From assembly GCA_022266195.1 (NCBI GenBank), contig WHVY01000003.1, forward strand, positions 5,208,001-5,272,000: a stretch of 64,000 bases of DNA, given 5' to 3'. This stretch comes from Tetranychus cinnabarinus (Eukaryota > Arthropoda > Arachnida > Trombidiformes > Tetranychidae). A model generated the notes under the pieces. That model was given only the letters and a program-made list of their open reading frames with translations, did no database searches and was not told the origin of the DNA. The translations under genes were made by a program, and so were the position numbers. This document shows, piece by piece, positions 47,068 through 59,293 of the stretch (positions within the stretch are counted from its first letter, which is position 1; each line of letters opens with the position of its first letter).

Positions 47068-49625
47068 TTTTCACTCAACTTTCATCTTCCAATTTCAATT
47101 TTCATCTGACTATTGATCAACATTACGAAATGAAAATGTAAATGTTTAACTTTGAAAATTAACAATAAAACTTGACGTGTTTTCAGTTCATAAATATCTT
47201 TGGATCAACTCGCTTCGCCTGCTTTTTAGACAAATTGATTATTCCTCAATACATTAGCAAATGTAATACATTTTAATGCATGATGTCTACATGTTTACAT
47301 TAGTTTTGATCGCGAATAGAAAAAAAATTATGTAAATTGTAGCAAAAAATGAGATAATTGCCTTTTATTAAAATAATATGATGAGGTTGATTCCCTTTTC
47401 ACTGTTTAATGTTTTGCATTCAAGCTTTCAATGTAAATTTCAATTTCAAATCGATTGACTGCTAAAACTATTCAAATTTTAATATTTTGACCTTTTAAAA
47501 TCTTCAGCATATTGATTCACCAAGAAACATGAATATAATTTGTCGATCATCTTAAACTTCGACTCCTGCAAGGCACAGACCTTTATACATGCCTTTGTAC
47601 TTAAATTGGGTTGTCACTAAAAAGACAAAATTAACAAAATTGTCACAAATGTGGAAGAAAAGTGGACAAAAATGGGTTAAAATTACTTTCTTTCGAGTCT
47701 AGATTCTGTTAGATTGTAGGGATTGATTTGATTCTCTAGTTTTGGGCATTGGTCAAAAAACTTTTACCCTCAATATTTTGAGAATGGTAGCGCCTACAAT
47801 AATCATTCTTTATCCAATTTAATTCTTTACTTGTTAATAATTTAATTCAATTCAATAACTTTACATTAACGCATCTGGTCTATGATATTTAGATTTTAAA
47901 TGTACGAGAAACAACTTATTTAACAAAATAAACTCATCTCAACCCATTTCTTGGTAACTAAACCAATTTTCTGGTTAAACTTGCAAATGAAATGCATAGA
48001 GTGCTGTCAAAGACGCGGACATTTTAGTTATGGGTTGAGACTTGGTGGCTTTTGTAGGGAAATAAAAACTGAGTTCCTTGGTGCTATTCAATTATTCATC
48101 CAATGAACAGTTTTCTAGAAAATCGAGGCCAAAGTTGTAACTTCGATCGCTTTTTGTACAGCTATGGAAGCAGATTTTTTCATGAAACTCATGCAACTGA
48201 TGTAACTTTTAATGAGCAACCATAGCATGATCTTATTTAGAGAAATAAAACTTTCTGTTTTTGTAAAACAGATCAAGTTCGATTTTCTCTTAAGCCGATC
48301 GCATTCTGTGACCTTAAGATTTAGAGAGCTAAAACTTATTATGCGCCGATACAAATGGTTGGTACACATTTATAACGGAACAAGTTTTTCAATCTATCAA
48401 TAGTTCTCTTAATTTTGGCCTAACAAATTTGCGCCTCGATATTTCGAGAATGGCTTCACCTACAATCATCATTCTTTGACTGAACATGAGTATCTTATTA
48501 TAGGCTATAATATAGTGGAATATTGAATTATTCAAGATTCTACAAAAAAAGTTATTGCTTAGTATTACTTATGTTATCATAGCTGAGTTTAGATTTATAA
48601 AGTTAAATGCTTATTCAACACAAATCTTATGTGTTAGAAGGATATTCATTATTAGGTGAATTAGCTCGGATTTTATACGATATTCAGTCATATAGTATTA
48701 CAACCCATAATAAAATCTAATGTTTGATATAAGAAAGACGATTGTAGGTGATACTTTTCTCGAAATATTGAGGTTAAAAGTTTTTTGACCAATGGCCAAA
48801 ATCGAGAGAACTGTTGACGAATCGAAAAAAACTATACAATCCATAATGTGTACCGACAAGTTTTATGTATAAATAATAAGTCTCGGCTTTCTAACTCTTA
48901 CGATCAAAGAGTACGATAGGTTCAACTAAAAATCGAACTGAACTGTTTGACAGAAAACAGGACATTTTATTTCTCAAAATAAGTTTACTTTCTGGTTGAT
49001 AATCAAAGGTTACTTCAATAAAATGAGTTTCATAAAAAAATCTTAGTCCATAATTGAAGTTTCAATTTTGGACTTAATTCTCTCGCAAACTGTCGGTCCC
49101 AGAAACTTTTTAATAGCACCAATGAATTCAAGTTTTATTTCCTCACAAACTAACAAAGTCTAAATTTGTAAGAATTTATTTTTTACCCGTTTTTGGCCAT
49201 TTTTATTTCAGTATGTGTGTCAATTTGTAAATGTCATAATTGTGTTGATTTTGTCTTTTTAGCAACAATTCTTGTTAGTTATTTTCAGGTTAAATTATTG
49301 CCTTTATGAGAATGAATTAGTTTTCAAAATATTATACTTTTATTTGTCCCAAATCATTTCGATAATATATTTGATTGCAATCATTTCTTCAAGCCCATGT
49401 CTTCCCCAATATGTTTGTTTGTGATATCAGAAGCAAGCGAAAATCAAAATGAATTTGAACAGATTTTGATTTACAACAGAAGGATAAAGCAAAACAAGTT
49501 GTACAAATCAACAGTTAATCAAAAATTGTCCTCAAGGAATGAACGACATTCGGTAATGGATACACTTTTCCTGTCTAAACAATAAAGAAACATTGGGAGA
49601 CAAGTTGATCATTACTAAATGAACA
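47068..49625. other. Spacer with a degenerate dispersed repeat, no gene seen
   Basis: Contains the promoter of the chemoreceptor-like gene on the left and three copies of a diverged repeat between about 47700 and 48870 (separate entry). Open frames at 48115-48369 (-), 48212-48403 (+) and 49397-49585 (+) overlap the repeats or have no family. Confidence 0.45.
47700..48870. repeat. Three diverged copies of a ~100-bp repeat, two direct and one inverted
   Basis: A motif (TTGGNCATTGGTCAAAAAAC, then TTTTA-CCTCAATATTT-GAGAA and CCTACAAT) occurs at about 47740-47800 on the plus strand. It recurs at about 48410-48470 (plus, more diverged) and about 48738-48800 (minus). The middle and right copies share further sequence outward (GGTACACAT near 48360, and its complement near 48850), which makes them an inverted pair around about 260 bp. 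Most likely remnants of a foldback or other nonautonomous element; no ends or target duplications could be fixed. Confidence 0.6.
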
Positions 49626-52600
49626 TTATTCATCCATTGGCCAGGGTAACATGAGGTTAGCAAAAGGCCAAGAAACATCATGAAAAAGTGCATGATTTTC
49701 CGATTCCGGGTTTGCGGTTAGTGGTTGCGGTTCAACCTCAAGTTCACTTGGTTTGCTTTGTTCAGTTGGTTTAGGCGATGATTTTACTCGTCTTGCTGGT
49801 CGTTTCAGGGTCGTTGTTGGTGTCTCCGCATGAAAAGACTGGAGTCGCATGGAAGAATCGAACAAGAGAAAAAGAAAAGTTGAATCAATCAATTTGAACC
49901 TAAGAAGAAGAAGACTCAAACAAAAAGCCGAAGCAAAGCGAGAAAAGAAAACCATAAAAAGCCAATCAAAAGTCATCAGTCAAACTAAATTTTAGAAAAG
50001 GTTGAAGTTCTTTTAGTGGGTTTTCACGTTAATTTAGCTCTTTAATTGTTGTTAGTTAGTAGTTTGTCAGCAATCAAGCAATAAAGGCTTAGCAAATGGC
50101 TTGGAAAGTTAGTTTAGTTTAATAATGGTTAACAAATGAAAAGTTAGTCAACATTGAATAACAAAAATCAAGTTTAATTTAACAAACTGAAAAATGTAGT
50201 CTTTAGAGGTTTGATTAGTGACTTTATGAGATTTCATGGGATTGCATGAGAATGAGATTCTGATGAAGGTTAAAGCGGCAAATGGAAACAAAAAATCACT
50301 AAAGAAACTAAATGAATGCAATTAAAGGAAACTTGAAACATTCCAACCGCTCATGCAAAGTGTTTAGCATTTTTGTTTCATCAAATTTTCTTTCTTTCCT
50401 TCGTTTAGGACAATAGATTTGGACATATTAAAGGATTTTGGGACAAAGTGGATGCTTTTTGGGTCAACTCTAGCATTGACCAGAGAAGGATGAAGGGGCA
50501 AGGTGATGAGTTAAGTTATTTATGATCATTTACATGAGGAATTAAACCTCGAAACAACTCCATTGGAACGGGAAACACAATGGTCGAGTTTTTTTCTGCT
50601 GCGATTGAGCTCAGTGTTTGGAGGTAACGCAATTGAAGAGCAGCCGGTGAATCATGAATAACCTCGGACGCTTCCCTTAATGCACGAGACGCTCTCTGCT
50701 CTCCTTCAGCTGCAATCACTTTGGCTCGAGCTTCACGGGCAGCTTCGGCTTCTGTTGCCATAGCACGTTGTAACTGAACAGGTAAACGAACATCTTTGCT
50801 GTAATGAAAGAAGAGAAAAAAATGGACACAAATGAGACTCAAATGTTGGATCACTGGAAAGGCTTTAAATTTAAATATTGAACTAAACTCAAATCATTTC
50901 AATTAAAAATTCTATTCACGTACATGTAAAAGCTCTAATTTTGGACATTTCATTAATAAACATTGTTAAATTTCATGACTTGTTTCACTTCAAATCTATT
51001 GCAGTTTCTAATGAAAACGCATTAAAGTTAACAGAAAAAAGTGCATTTTGTCAGAAAAGTGCTTTCTATTTTCGTTTGCAATTTATTATTTGTTTCAAAT
51101 GTTGATATCGCTTGAACCAGCATAATTGTGTCTTATATTCAGCTTGAAGTTGCTTCAGAACTGAAAATTAAATGAGAAAATGCAGAAAGCGCAAAAGATT
51201 GTTGGTAAAATGGTCAAGATATGGATTCTGTTGAAAAACAAATTTCGATAAACTTTGCAATTTAAGTTTATTTGCAATGAATTTCATATTTATTTATGAA
51301 GATTTTGCTTGAGTATTATTATGAAATTAGGAGAATAATGATGAAAGGATTTAGAGCACAATAACTCAAAGATTAAGCATTTCTCTCGATTATTTCCACT
51401 ATTCTCACTTGGAACTTAAAGTTTTATTAAAGTTTAAATTTGAAATATTTGATTTAACTAGACGTTGATTGAGTGATTGGCCGATAAATTTCCTATTTCG
51501 TAGAAGTAATTCGAGAAATGTACTGAAAATTGTGTGCCAAATGTGCAAGAGTGAAAAGAAGAGAGAAAAAGTTCAATTTAATTTTTGAATTGAGAGTAAA
51601 GTTTCTTAAGAGTAACTTGATATTTGAGCAATAATGGACTTTACTTATCAACATGGACTCATAATGGTTAAAGATTGGGCAAGTTTAAGGATCCCTGGTT
51701 AGTAACCATTAGAATCATGGATTGGTTTGATTACAAGAAATGATGATTATTATGATGAACACATTGAGGAATGAATTGTAAGGAAAGTTGAGGAATGGCG
51801 AGCAAAGGAAAGAATGAAAAAAGATGATGTTGATGATAATGAAATTGAATGAGGTAAAATGGAAGTTGTTGAACGTGTTTATCGAACCGTGTTTTTGGTC
51901 AAATTTGGCAAAAAATTGTTTCCCATTTCAGTTTATTAGGACAACAATTAAATGGTCCACCAATTTGTTTAGTTATTGTGGACAACAACAAGACCAACAG
52001 AAAGACTGATTAAAGACGATAATAGTTGAAAGTAATTTTCATTACTAATGGCTTAATGGGCTGGGGAAGGACAAAAGATGAAGGAAAAGTTGTTAGTCCA
52101 ACTGTTTTATTATTAGAAACAACAATGACCATCAATGATGGCCAACGATCTATGATTCCTATCACAAATGGACAAGTTCAACATGAATGTGAAGATGAAA
52201 ATGGCCCAACAGAAAAGATGTTTGCAAGCGTTTTGTGATGTACAGTTTTGTCGTTGATTCAACATTAAATGAAACTCGACTTTGACGACAAACTTTTCAT
52301 TCTTGGCTCAACATTGAACGGTTTCCTTTGCTTTTGTTTTAGTTTGGTTTAATCAAAGTGAAAATACTAATTAACTGCAAATTATGTAAATGGTTGGACT
52401 GTTTGACCTGAGATTGGGAGTAATGTTGATCCATCAAATGGTCAATGTTACACTTGGTTGATTGGTTGGTACAAAAGGTAATGATTCAAGGAAAGTTCGA
52501 GTTTCTGTTATGCATTATTAATTGATTAAAATCATTTAATTAACGTTATTTGAAAGGATGAGAGTGTGATTAGCAAATGGTTTAGGTAATTATGTTTCAA

Positions 52601-54378
52601 TATTTTGCCGTTTATTGTGCGTGATTGTTTTAATTTTGCATAGTAAAGCTTTTCTATTAGAAATGATTAACTTATTGCATAAAAAGTAGACCAAATTGGG
52701 TTTTCATAGTTTATGATCAATAGCCTTACATCCAACAATGTTTGACTAAATTTATTTGCTGGTCAAATCAAGTTGATATAAAATGTCAATTCATCCATTC
52801 TTTCAAATCTACTAGTCGATCGCATCGGCTTACAACTTTTAATGCATTCAACGATACAAAACCTTTAAAATTTGCAATACAGAAGTTTTTCGTGCTTTAA
52901 TTGTCTACTAAATCAATGGCAATCATCAAAGTGAAACAGTTGACTTCCCATAAGAAAAAGCTTTTCTAGTTCGATGCTAATTCGTTTTGTCGAATGTTGA
53001 ACTAATTTAACTTTTATGGAGTAAAACTTGATTATGTTGGAATTGAATCTTGTTTTCTCAATGATCTGTGCAAATTAATCATATTTATCATGTTTAACAG
53101 TTGATTTACTTGAAGGTAATTTATTGCTTTGTCCTGCATAGTTAGCCAATGAAACTAAACAATCATTAATCAAGCGACAGGCAACTTATGAACAAAATGT
53201 TGGGAGTTGCGTTAAATTATTTTAATTGTCATTTTTTGGGGATTGGACTTTTTACCATATCAGATAATATCGTTACTTAAGGTTAAATTGTGTGTAAACG
53301 TTCAACACTCTTTCACAGTGAGGCTTAAACTATAATGATGAGGACTCATTGATTAACCTTGCGAATTAAGAAATGTTAAGAATCATCGTTTCTTCCTTGA
53401 AACCATTTATCAATGAAATGTCAGTAATAATAAATCTCTGGTCATCATATTTCACTGGATAAGTCAGTGAAATATGATGTCCATTGTAAGCAGTTGATAC
53501 AAGTTGACTTACATTTCAACCCTTTCCACTTTAACACCCCACGGATCCGTTGCTTCATCTAAACTTGTCTGCATCACATGGCTGATTGATTCGCGTTCAG
53601 ACAAAATTTCAGATAAATTTTTGGTTCCTAAAACGTTCCGTAAAGTTGTGGCTGCCAGTAAACGGGTTGACCGTCCATAGTCTTCAACATTTGATACTGC
53701 AATGGCAGCATTACTTATACGATAATAGACAACAGCATCAACTGCAACTGTAACTGAATCTTTTGATAAAATCTTAAGGAAAAGGGAATTGAATTGAATG
53801 TTAAAAATACTTTGAGGAAAAATATTGATAAGTTTACCTCTTGAGGGGGGACATCGAATGAAACTGTTCGTAAATCGACTTTGGAATATGTATCAATACA
53901 GGGAATGATGAAAAATATTCCAGGTCCTTTAGCTCCACCAGGTAATAAGCGTCCTAAACGAAATATTACCGCTCTCTCATACTCTTGGACAACCTGAAAG
54001 TCGAAGAGAAACAAATCTAGTCAGCATTCCATCAAAATATTACAAGCAACGATAGAAGATGAACTTGCAAATGGCGCATCAATAAACTGCGAAAAATTGA
54101 CTCTTAACAAGCTTTGGTAACAAAAAGTCAAATTGCATTTTCAACCAACTTGCTGCAGCAAACTGTGAAAACTGTAAAAACAAATGCTTAAAGCTAAAGA
54201 TTTTTATTGATGCAAATGTTTTTGCAAGGCAGTTTTATTGAAGGCCATTCTCACTGTTCGGTCATTTTAGTTACCTTGATTGAAAAGAAGAGCGATAAAG
54301 GCAAGAAGATAACAATCAGTATCACAGAAAAAGTGGTCAGTAGATAAGCACATGTACCAGGATTTTCACCAACTGTGG
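49626..54378 (-). CDS. Stomatin/MEC-2-like protein, 3' part of gene with alternative C-terminus
   Basis: Minus-strand exons: 54378-54275, 53993-53838, 53772-53513 and 50798-50516, which ends with TAA at 50516-50518. The first holds the hydrophobic hairpin (FSVILIVIFLPLSLFFSIK) and starts in phase needing one base from an unseen upstream exon. Next come VVQEYERAVIFRLGRLLPGG and VDLRTVSFDVPPQE, then SVTVAVDAVVYYR and the rest of the SPFH/PHB domain (LGTKNLSEILSERESISH, DPWGVKVERVEIKDVRLP). The last exon gives REARAKVIAAEGEQ and NSTIVFPVPMELFRG. Members are cholesterol-binding scaffold proteins that regulate ion channels, e.g. in touch neurons. An alternative donor inside the last exon (after 50534) joins in frame to 49838-49626, replacing VNDHK with a 70-residue Pro/Lys-rich tail ending LPWPMDE. 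Confidence 0.9.
50799..53512. other. 2.7-kb intron of the stomatin-like gene
   Basis: No exon was recognised. Plus-strand open frames at 51824-52009 and 52026-52238 have no family and lie antisense to the host gene. A strong inverted repeat at 53443-53479 lies 34 nt inside the intron from its 5' splice site. Confidence 0.5.
53443..53479. repeat. Perfect 15-bp inverted repeat with 7-nt loop near a splice donor
   Basis: Arms 53443-53457 and 53465-53479 are fully complementary around GATAAGT. On the transcribed strand the hairpin begins 34 nt after the exon end at 53513, so it would fold close to the 5' splice site of the 2.7-kb intron. Function, if any, is unknown. Confidence 0.7.
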
Positions 54379-57300
54379 CTGTTGAATCGTAAAGAACATA
54401 AGAAAAGGTTAAAGATGATTGAATAAAGAAAAGTTATATTGCTGAACAATGAGAGCATTTAAGTTTGTACACCTCCAAAGATCGACACAATCGTCGAATC
54501 TCTTAACAAATTTCTTACCCACTCTTACCAATTCACAGAATCCACCAACAATTTCACTCAGGAAGTTGGTTTATGCATCTTTTTGCCTTTAAGATTCTAT
54601 AATTTAGCTAAATTGGGATAACTTTAGATCCATCTTTGTTAAACGAGTTAATCTTTATGAATCTAAATTAAAAGTCCAAATGAAATACGATCTTTCGATT
54701 CTGCAATCAATTTTCAATTCCATATTAATATTTGAAAGGCTAATCTTACAAGTTACTTGTTAGTTCAACCTTTAATTTCAAGCATTTGATGTTTGCTATA
54801 AGAACCAAAGAAATCTTAAATCGTTGAGATATTTTTACACTTGAGTTGAATGTTTTAATTCATCATTTTCATGGGATTGTCATTGCAATTGAAAAGTTCT
54901 GAAACATTAAATCCATCGTTTTCTCATTAATGAACCAAAGCAATTGAACAAAAAAGGAAACATTTTTTTGCATAAAATGTATTATTAGAAGCAAAGAAAA
55001 CAAAATTATTATAAATGTTTTGCTTGTTAAAAAGACATGAATTATTTATGAAAAGCATCTTAAAGGTATTAATGTAAACTTAAATATTTAAATTATTACA
55101 GTTCATCTCAAGTCAACTTTTAAACAATTTAAATATTATAATATTTGCATTATTATTTGGTTGTCTCTTCAATTGTAATCTAATTTCATGGATAACAAGG
55201 AATGGTTGAGTTGCAATTGTTATTGAATGTGTAATTGAATTGAAATTCAGAGCAAGATTAGTCGAGGCAAACAATGGAAACAATGTGCAACAAAAAGGAC
55301 TAATCATGATGATTCCGATGAGCCAATCTGAATATCATTAGAGTAATTACGTTTGATAGAAACAAAGAGAAAAGACTTTACCATTTACAGAATTCAACAT
55401 TTCCACTTATGTCAATTAATTAGCTATTCAAAAGTAAATAATTAACTTTCAAGACTTGAAAAATAATTTCAATTTTCTCCTTCCCTTTCCTTTCCAAGCA
55501 TTGGTTAAACAAAACGTTGAAGAAACGTTGGAAAGGGAATGAATACGGAAAAAAAGGTTTTCACTCAAAACAGTTTAATCCATTTAATTATGCAAGTGTG
55601 AAAAGTGAGTGGTTAATTTGTTAAGTTAATCAGCAGGTTAATTGTTTTTCAATTTGCACTAAACATTCACAGTTTAAATGAATGAGCAAATAATCTTTTA
55701 ATTGAACGGTGTCGACAATGAATAATTAAAAGGCTTTTGTCAACATTCGTGATATTTTTGTACAAAACTCAAATCTTAAGTTTGCAAATCAAGTTCCAAT
55801 GAAATGAACGAAACAATGTCGACCCTCGATTGATCAAGACTGAGATCAGTTGATTTCAAGAGTTTAGACTTTCGATTTTCACTTCGACTGTTACATTTGA
55901 ATGTATTTTATTGATGAAAGTCATTGGAAGGAAACAATGGATTGAAGTTGTTTAATAGCTTTGCTTGGGTCTTTATGTGTCTGGTTAACTGGGATTGAAT
56001 TGAACTCCCAGTGCATATCATTACAAGAGTTAAGACAGTTTGCTCTTTATTTTGATTCCTTTTGCTTTGACCAGTGGAAATATTGTTTCTCTTGTCAACT
56101 CTTTCAACATGTTCAGTAAATTGTATTAAATGTTTCCCTGTTCCCTGTGAAACCTGAAACTAACATTTCCATGTTTCGATAAAATTATCTAATAGTTATC
56201 TGGTTGACGGTATTTCCAAATGTCAATGTTTGTGACTTTTATGTTTATGTCCTTTGGTTCAATCACCATATTATTCAAAGGCATGTTAGTCCAACAATAA
56301 TCCAATATAAACACAATACAAGATCAAAACTCAAACTGATAACTTCCCATGGATTCATATCTATTCATGAGTGAATCCTTTTCCCACATTATTCCAACAT
56401 TTCATTATTTTCTTATTTACACCATTTAAATGCAACTTATTCTGAATAATATTTCAGATGAAGTTACATCAGTCTGACCAGCATTTACAAGGAAACAATT
56501 GAATTACCTTTGATTTACCATGAAAATGATGAAGCAAACAATCACAATAACAATAGTAATTGAAACTTTCAAACTCAATGGTTTCTAATGAAAGTAAAGT
56601 CATTTGCTTGCAAAGTGTTATTCCAAGTCTATTGATGATGATTTATGATTACAGATAATGATGACAAAATGCTTTCAATTTTCATTCGGTCAATTCTGCC
56701 TTTCAATTTTCCATGTTTGCTCAGTCATTTTCTGAACTGCCATTCAAGACACAAACCATTTCTGGTAATAATCATATTCCCTGCGATATTGGGTTAATAT
56801 TTAAAAAAGTCTAGTTTATCATGAGAGTCATTTTGGCCAACACTTTTGGTTCCTTTTTACACACAATTAGGGTTCACAGAAAAGGAAATAGAAATGCTGT
56901 GAAAAAGGAGCAAAAGTTTTGATAACTTGAAACAAAGCACATAAACTCAAGTGGCTCGACTATCATTTTCAGTTCATGACCTGACCAGATAATAAATCAT
57001 TCACAGTCTTACAAGTTTTAGAAGATAAAAAATCTCCGATCTTGAAATACAAACTCAAGTGAATTGAGCAAAGTGAATAACTTTTCAATCGTTTTCAAAG
57101 GTAAAGAACAATTTCAATGAGAATCATCAAACTTGTGCTACAATCATAATTAAACTTCAAAGGGATTGAAAAAGATATTAAGAGATAATATAATTTAGAA
57201 TATTAATAAAAAATTCTGAAAATCAGAATTTTCGTTTCAAGCCGTTTTCGAAATAAATAGTAAAATATTCATCAATTTCCCGATCGACTTCAACACAAGA

Positions 57301-58540
57301 TAACATTAAAAATTGCTAAGACAAAATCAGTTGAATGTTTTATGTTTTGCTCTTTGGGTCATCCATTTCAGGTTGGACAATTACGATTAACGGATTTTTA
57401 TTTTTTCATTGATGCAAAATATCTCAATATTCACGTTAATGTTAATCAGTATTTTATGAAATTAATCAAGGAATGAATTAGTCTCTAAGAAAGGGATTTT
57501 GGAATGAATATGAAACTTTAATTTGAATAAAATTTAGATTTACAAAGTATTCAGAAAATCTAATCGTGATTAAGAAAAGCACTAATTTGAGCGACTTTAA
57601 GGTTTCATAGTTAATCGTCTCGACCTTTTCCAATTGAAATTGGTTCAAATTTGGCCTCGAATAAAACTTTTTTGTCCTTTCTCTTTGCCCGTTAAAGTTT
57701 CATATTTCATTTCAAAGTTGAAGCTGATTCAGTAATTTCATAGAGTAATTTTGTGTGTCAAATCAGCGTGAGTGATAATGATGATGATCACAATGATGAG
57801 AAAAGTCAATTGAAAACTTGAATACAATTGATGGTTACAATGAAACAGAAATTTTTTCTTCATGAATTTTTTCCTTGAAAAAATCCTTTTCAATGAATTC
57901 CTTTTTTTCTTCTTCTTTTTCTTTTCCTTCTTTTCAGAATAAAAACAAGAATCACACTTCTCAATCAGATCAGATCTTTTATCACTCCGTTAAACTTTAG
58001 TGAGAGAGCAATAATGATGATGATAAAAATGATGATGAAAATGGCTCAGCTTTTTAGACCATCAGGAGAAAAAGCTCAAACAAGCTGAACAATCTGAAAG
58101 AATCATGAATCAGATTTTGGGATGAAATGGGAGAAAAAAAGTGCTCAATAAAGCAGTAAAAAAATATGAACACACTTTTCAAGTGTTACATTTCCTTTTC
58201 CCTTTACTTCATCTTTAATCTTATCAAGTGTCACAATATTTTACACTTTTATTTCATGATATATCATTGATAATATTTACAGAGATTTTTATACCCAACA
58301 ATGAACTGAAACTTGAAAAGATTTGAAGAGTTGAAAGAGAAGAAGAAAATTGTTGAAAAGCTTTTCTTTTTTCCCTCTGAAAAGGTTTATGATAAAGTGA
58401 TTCAAGGAAATCGTCTTATTTCAATCATTTAACCTTTCACAACTAATAATTCATTTAACTTCAATTCAATCCCACTAAACTTGACAATTAACCGGGCAAT
58501 CGTCAAAGATCAACAAAACAAGATTGGTAATACTGGGCGT
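54379..58540. other. Long AT-rich region, probable 5' intron of the stomatin-like gene
   Basis: The first stomatin exon in this window needs an upstream exon, so this stretch is likely an intron or upstream region. I found no N-terminal exon, no other gene and no long repeats. It is dominated by AT-rich and TCAT/ATGA low-complexity sequence. Confidence 0.4.
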
Positions 58541-58650
58541 TTTTTAAGCCTTGACGGTCGTTTGTATTTATAACTTTTGAACCACAGGTCAGATCTTTAT
58601 GATATTTAGTCAGTATAATTCCTGAAATTGAAGAACCATAAATCCAGAGT

Positions 58651-58962
58651 CTCAAGGACATTCAAGGTCATTCAGTTATTTGACCTCTAATTGGCCTTTG
58701 ATCTCTCCTGAAAGTTCAATTCTTTTTAAGATCAATTGATGCTTGGCACATGTTGATAGCCCATGTCGATAGAAAGATACGAGTGTTTATATAAAGTTCA
58801 GTTAATGAATGCTTTTTTGTGCAAATTCACTTATCTTCACAACGGTAGCAGTTACCAACATGAGCCAATCATCAATCGATCTGAAAAAGTTTAAACTTTC
58901 AATAGACGACGTTCAAAAGTCGATTACAGGTCAAATAACTGAATGATCTTAAATGTCCTTGA
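58651..58962. repeat. Head-to-head inverted duplication with matching ATG-led frames
   Basis: The segment 58651-58751 read on the minus strand and 58860-58962 read on the plus strand align at roughly 80 percent with small gaps. The similarity reaches about 45 bp further upstream on each side, leaving a spacer of only about 16 bp near 58804. The plus copy has ATG at 58860 opening MSQSSIDLKKFKLS and stops at 58946. The minus copy has ATG at 58751 opening MCQASIDLKK, then runs out of frame. Similarity continues past the stop, so it is not limited to coding sequence. Could be a foldback element or a duplicated gene start. Confidence 0.6.
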
Positions 58963-59092
58963 GTTTGCTTTTACCCAATTAATATTGGATTTATTAGTTG
59001 ATGAGCTCTGAACAAGTGAACCTTCATTATTATTCAACTAAATAATGTTAACAATGGTAAGCAGAAAGTTAAAGAAAAAAATTTCCTTTTTA

Positions 59093-59293
59093 TCAATATC
59101 CATTGCTTAACGCCTCTTCCCTAGCACTGATGATAAACGCTCTTCTTGGTCTGTCCACTTGCACCGTGTATGCTTCAGCAGCCGTAGCGTCCAGACACTG
59201 TTTTATTTCGCTAACGCTTCTAGGAAAAATCTCTCGACCGTCAAGGCTAAAAATTTCAGCAGTAGATTCAATTTCGCCAAGCTTTCGATCTGA
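59093..59293 (-). other. Coding-like open segment without ATG (possible exon or gene relic)
   Basis: A 66-codon minus-strand frame is bounded by stops. It has visibly higher GC than its surroundings and a well-mixed composition (IFSLDGREIFPRSVSEIKQC, VQVDRPRRAFIISAREEAL). There is no Met. An AG lies at the 5' border (ACTGATCAG, 59290-59291) and could be an acceptor. The plus strand of the same stretch is also open, so strand choice rests on composition. I do not recognise the family; a PRR-x-F core is faintly reminiscent of the SelH C-terminal region, but this is not a claim. Confidence 0.35.

Noticed and set aside
51824..52238. Two plus-strand open frames within the stomatin intron
   Set aside because: No recognisable family, no splice context, antisense to the host gene.
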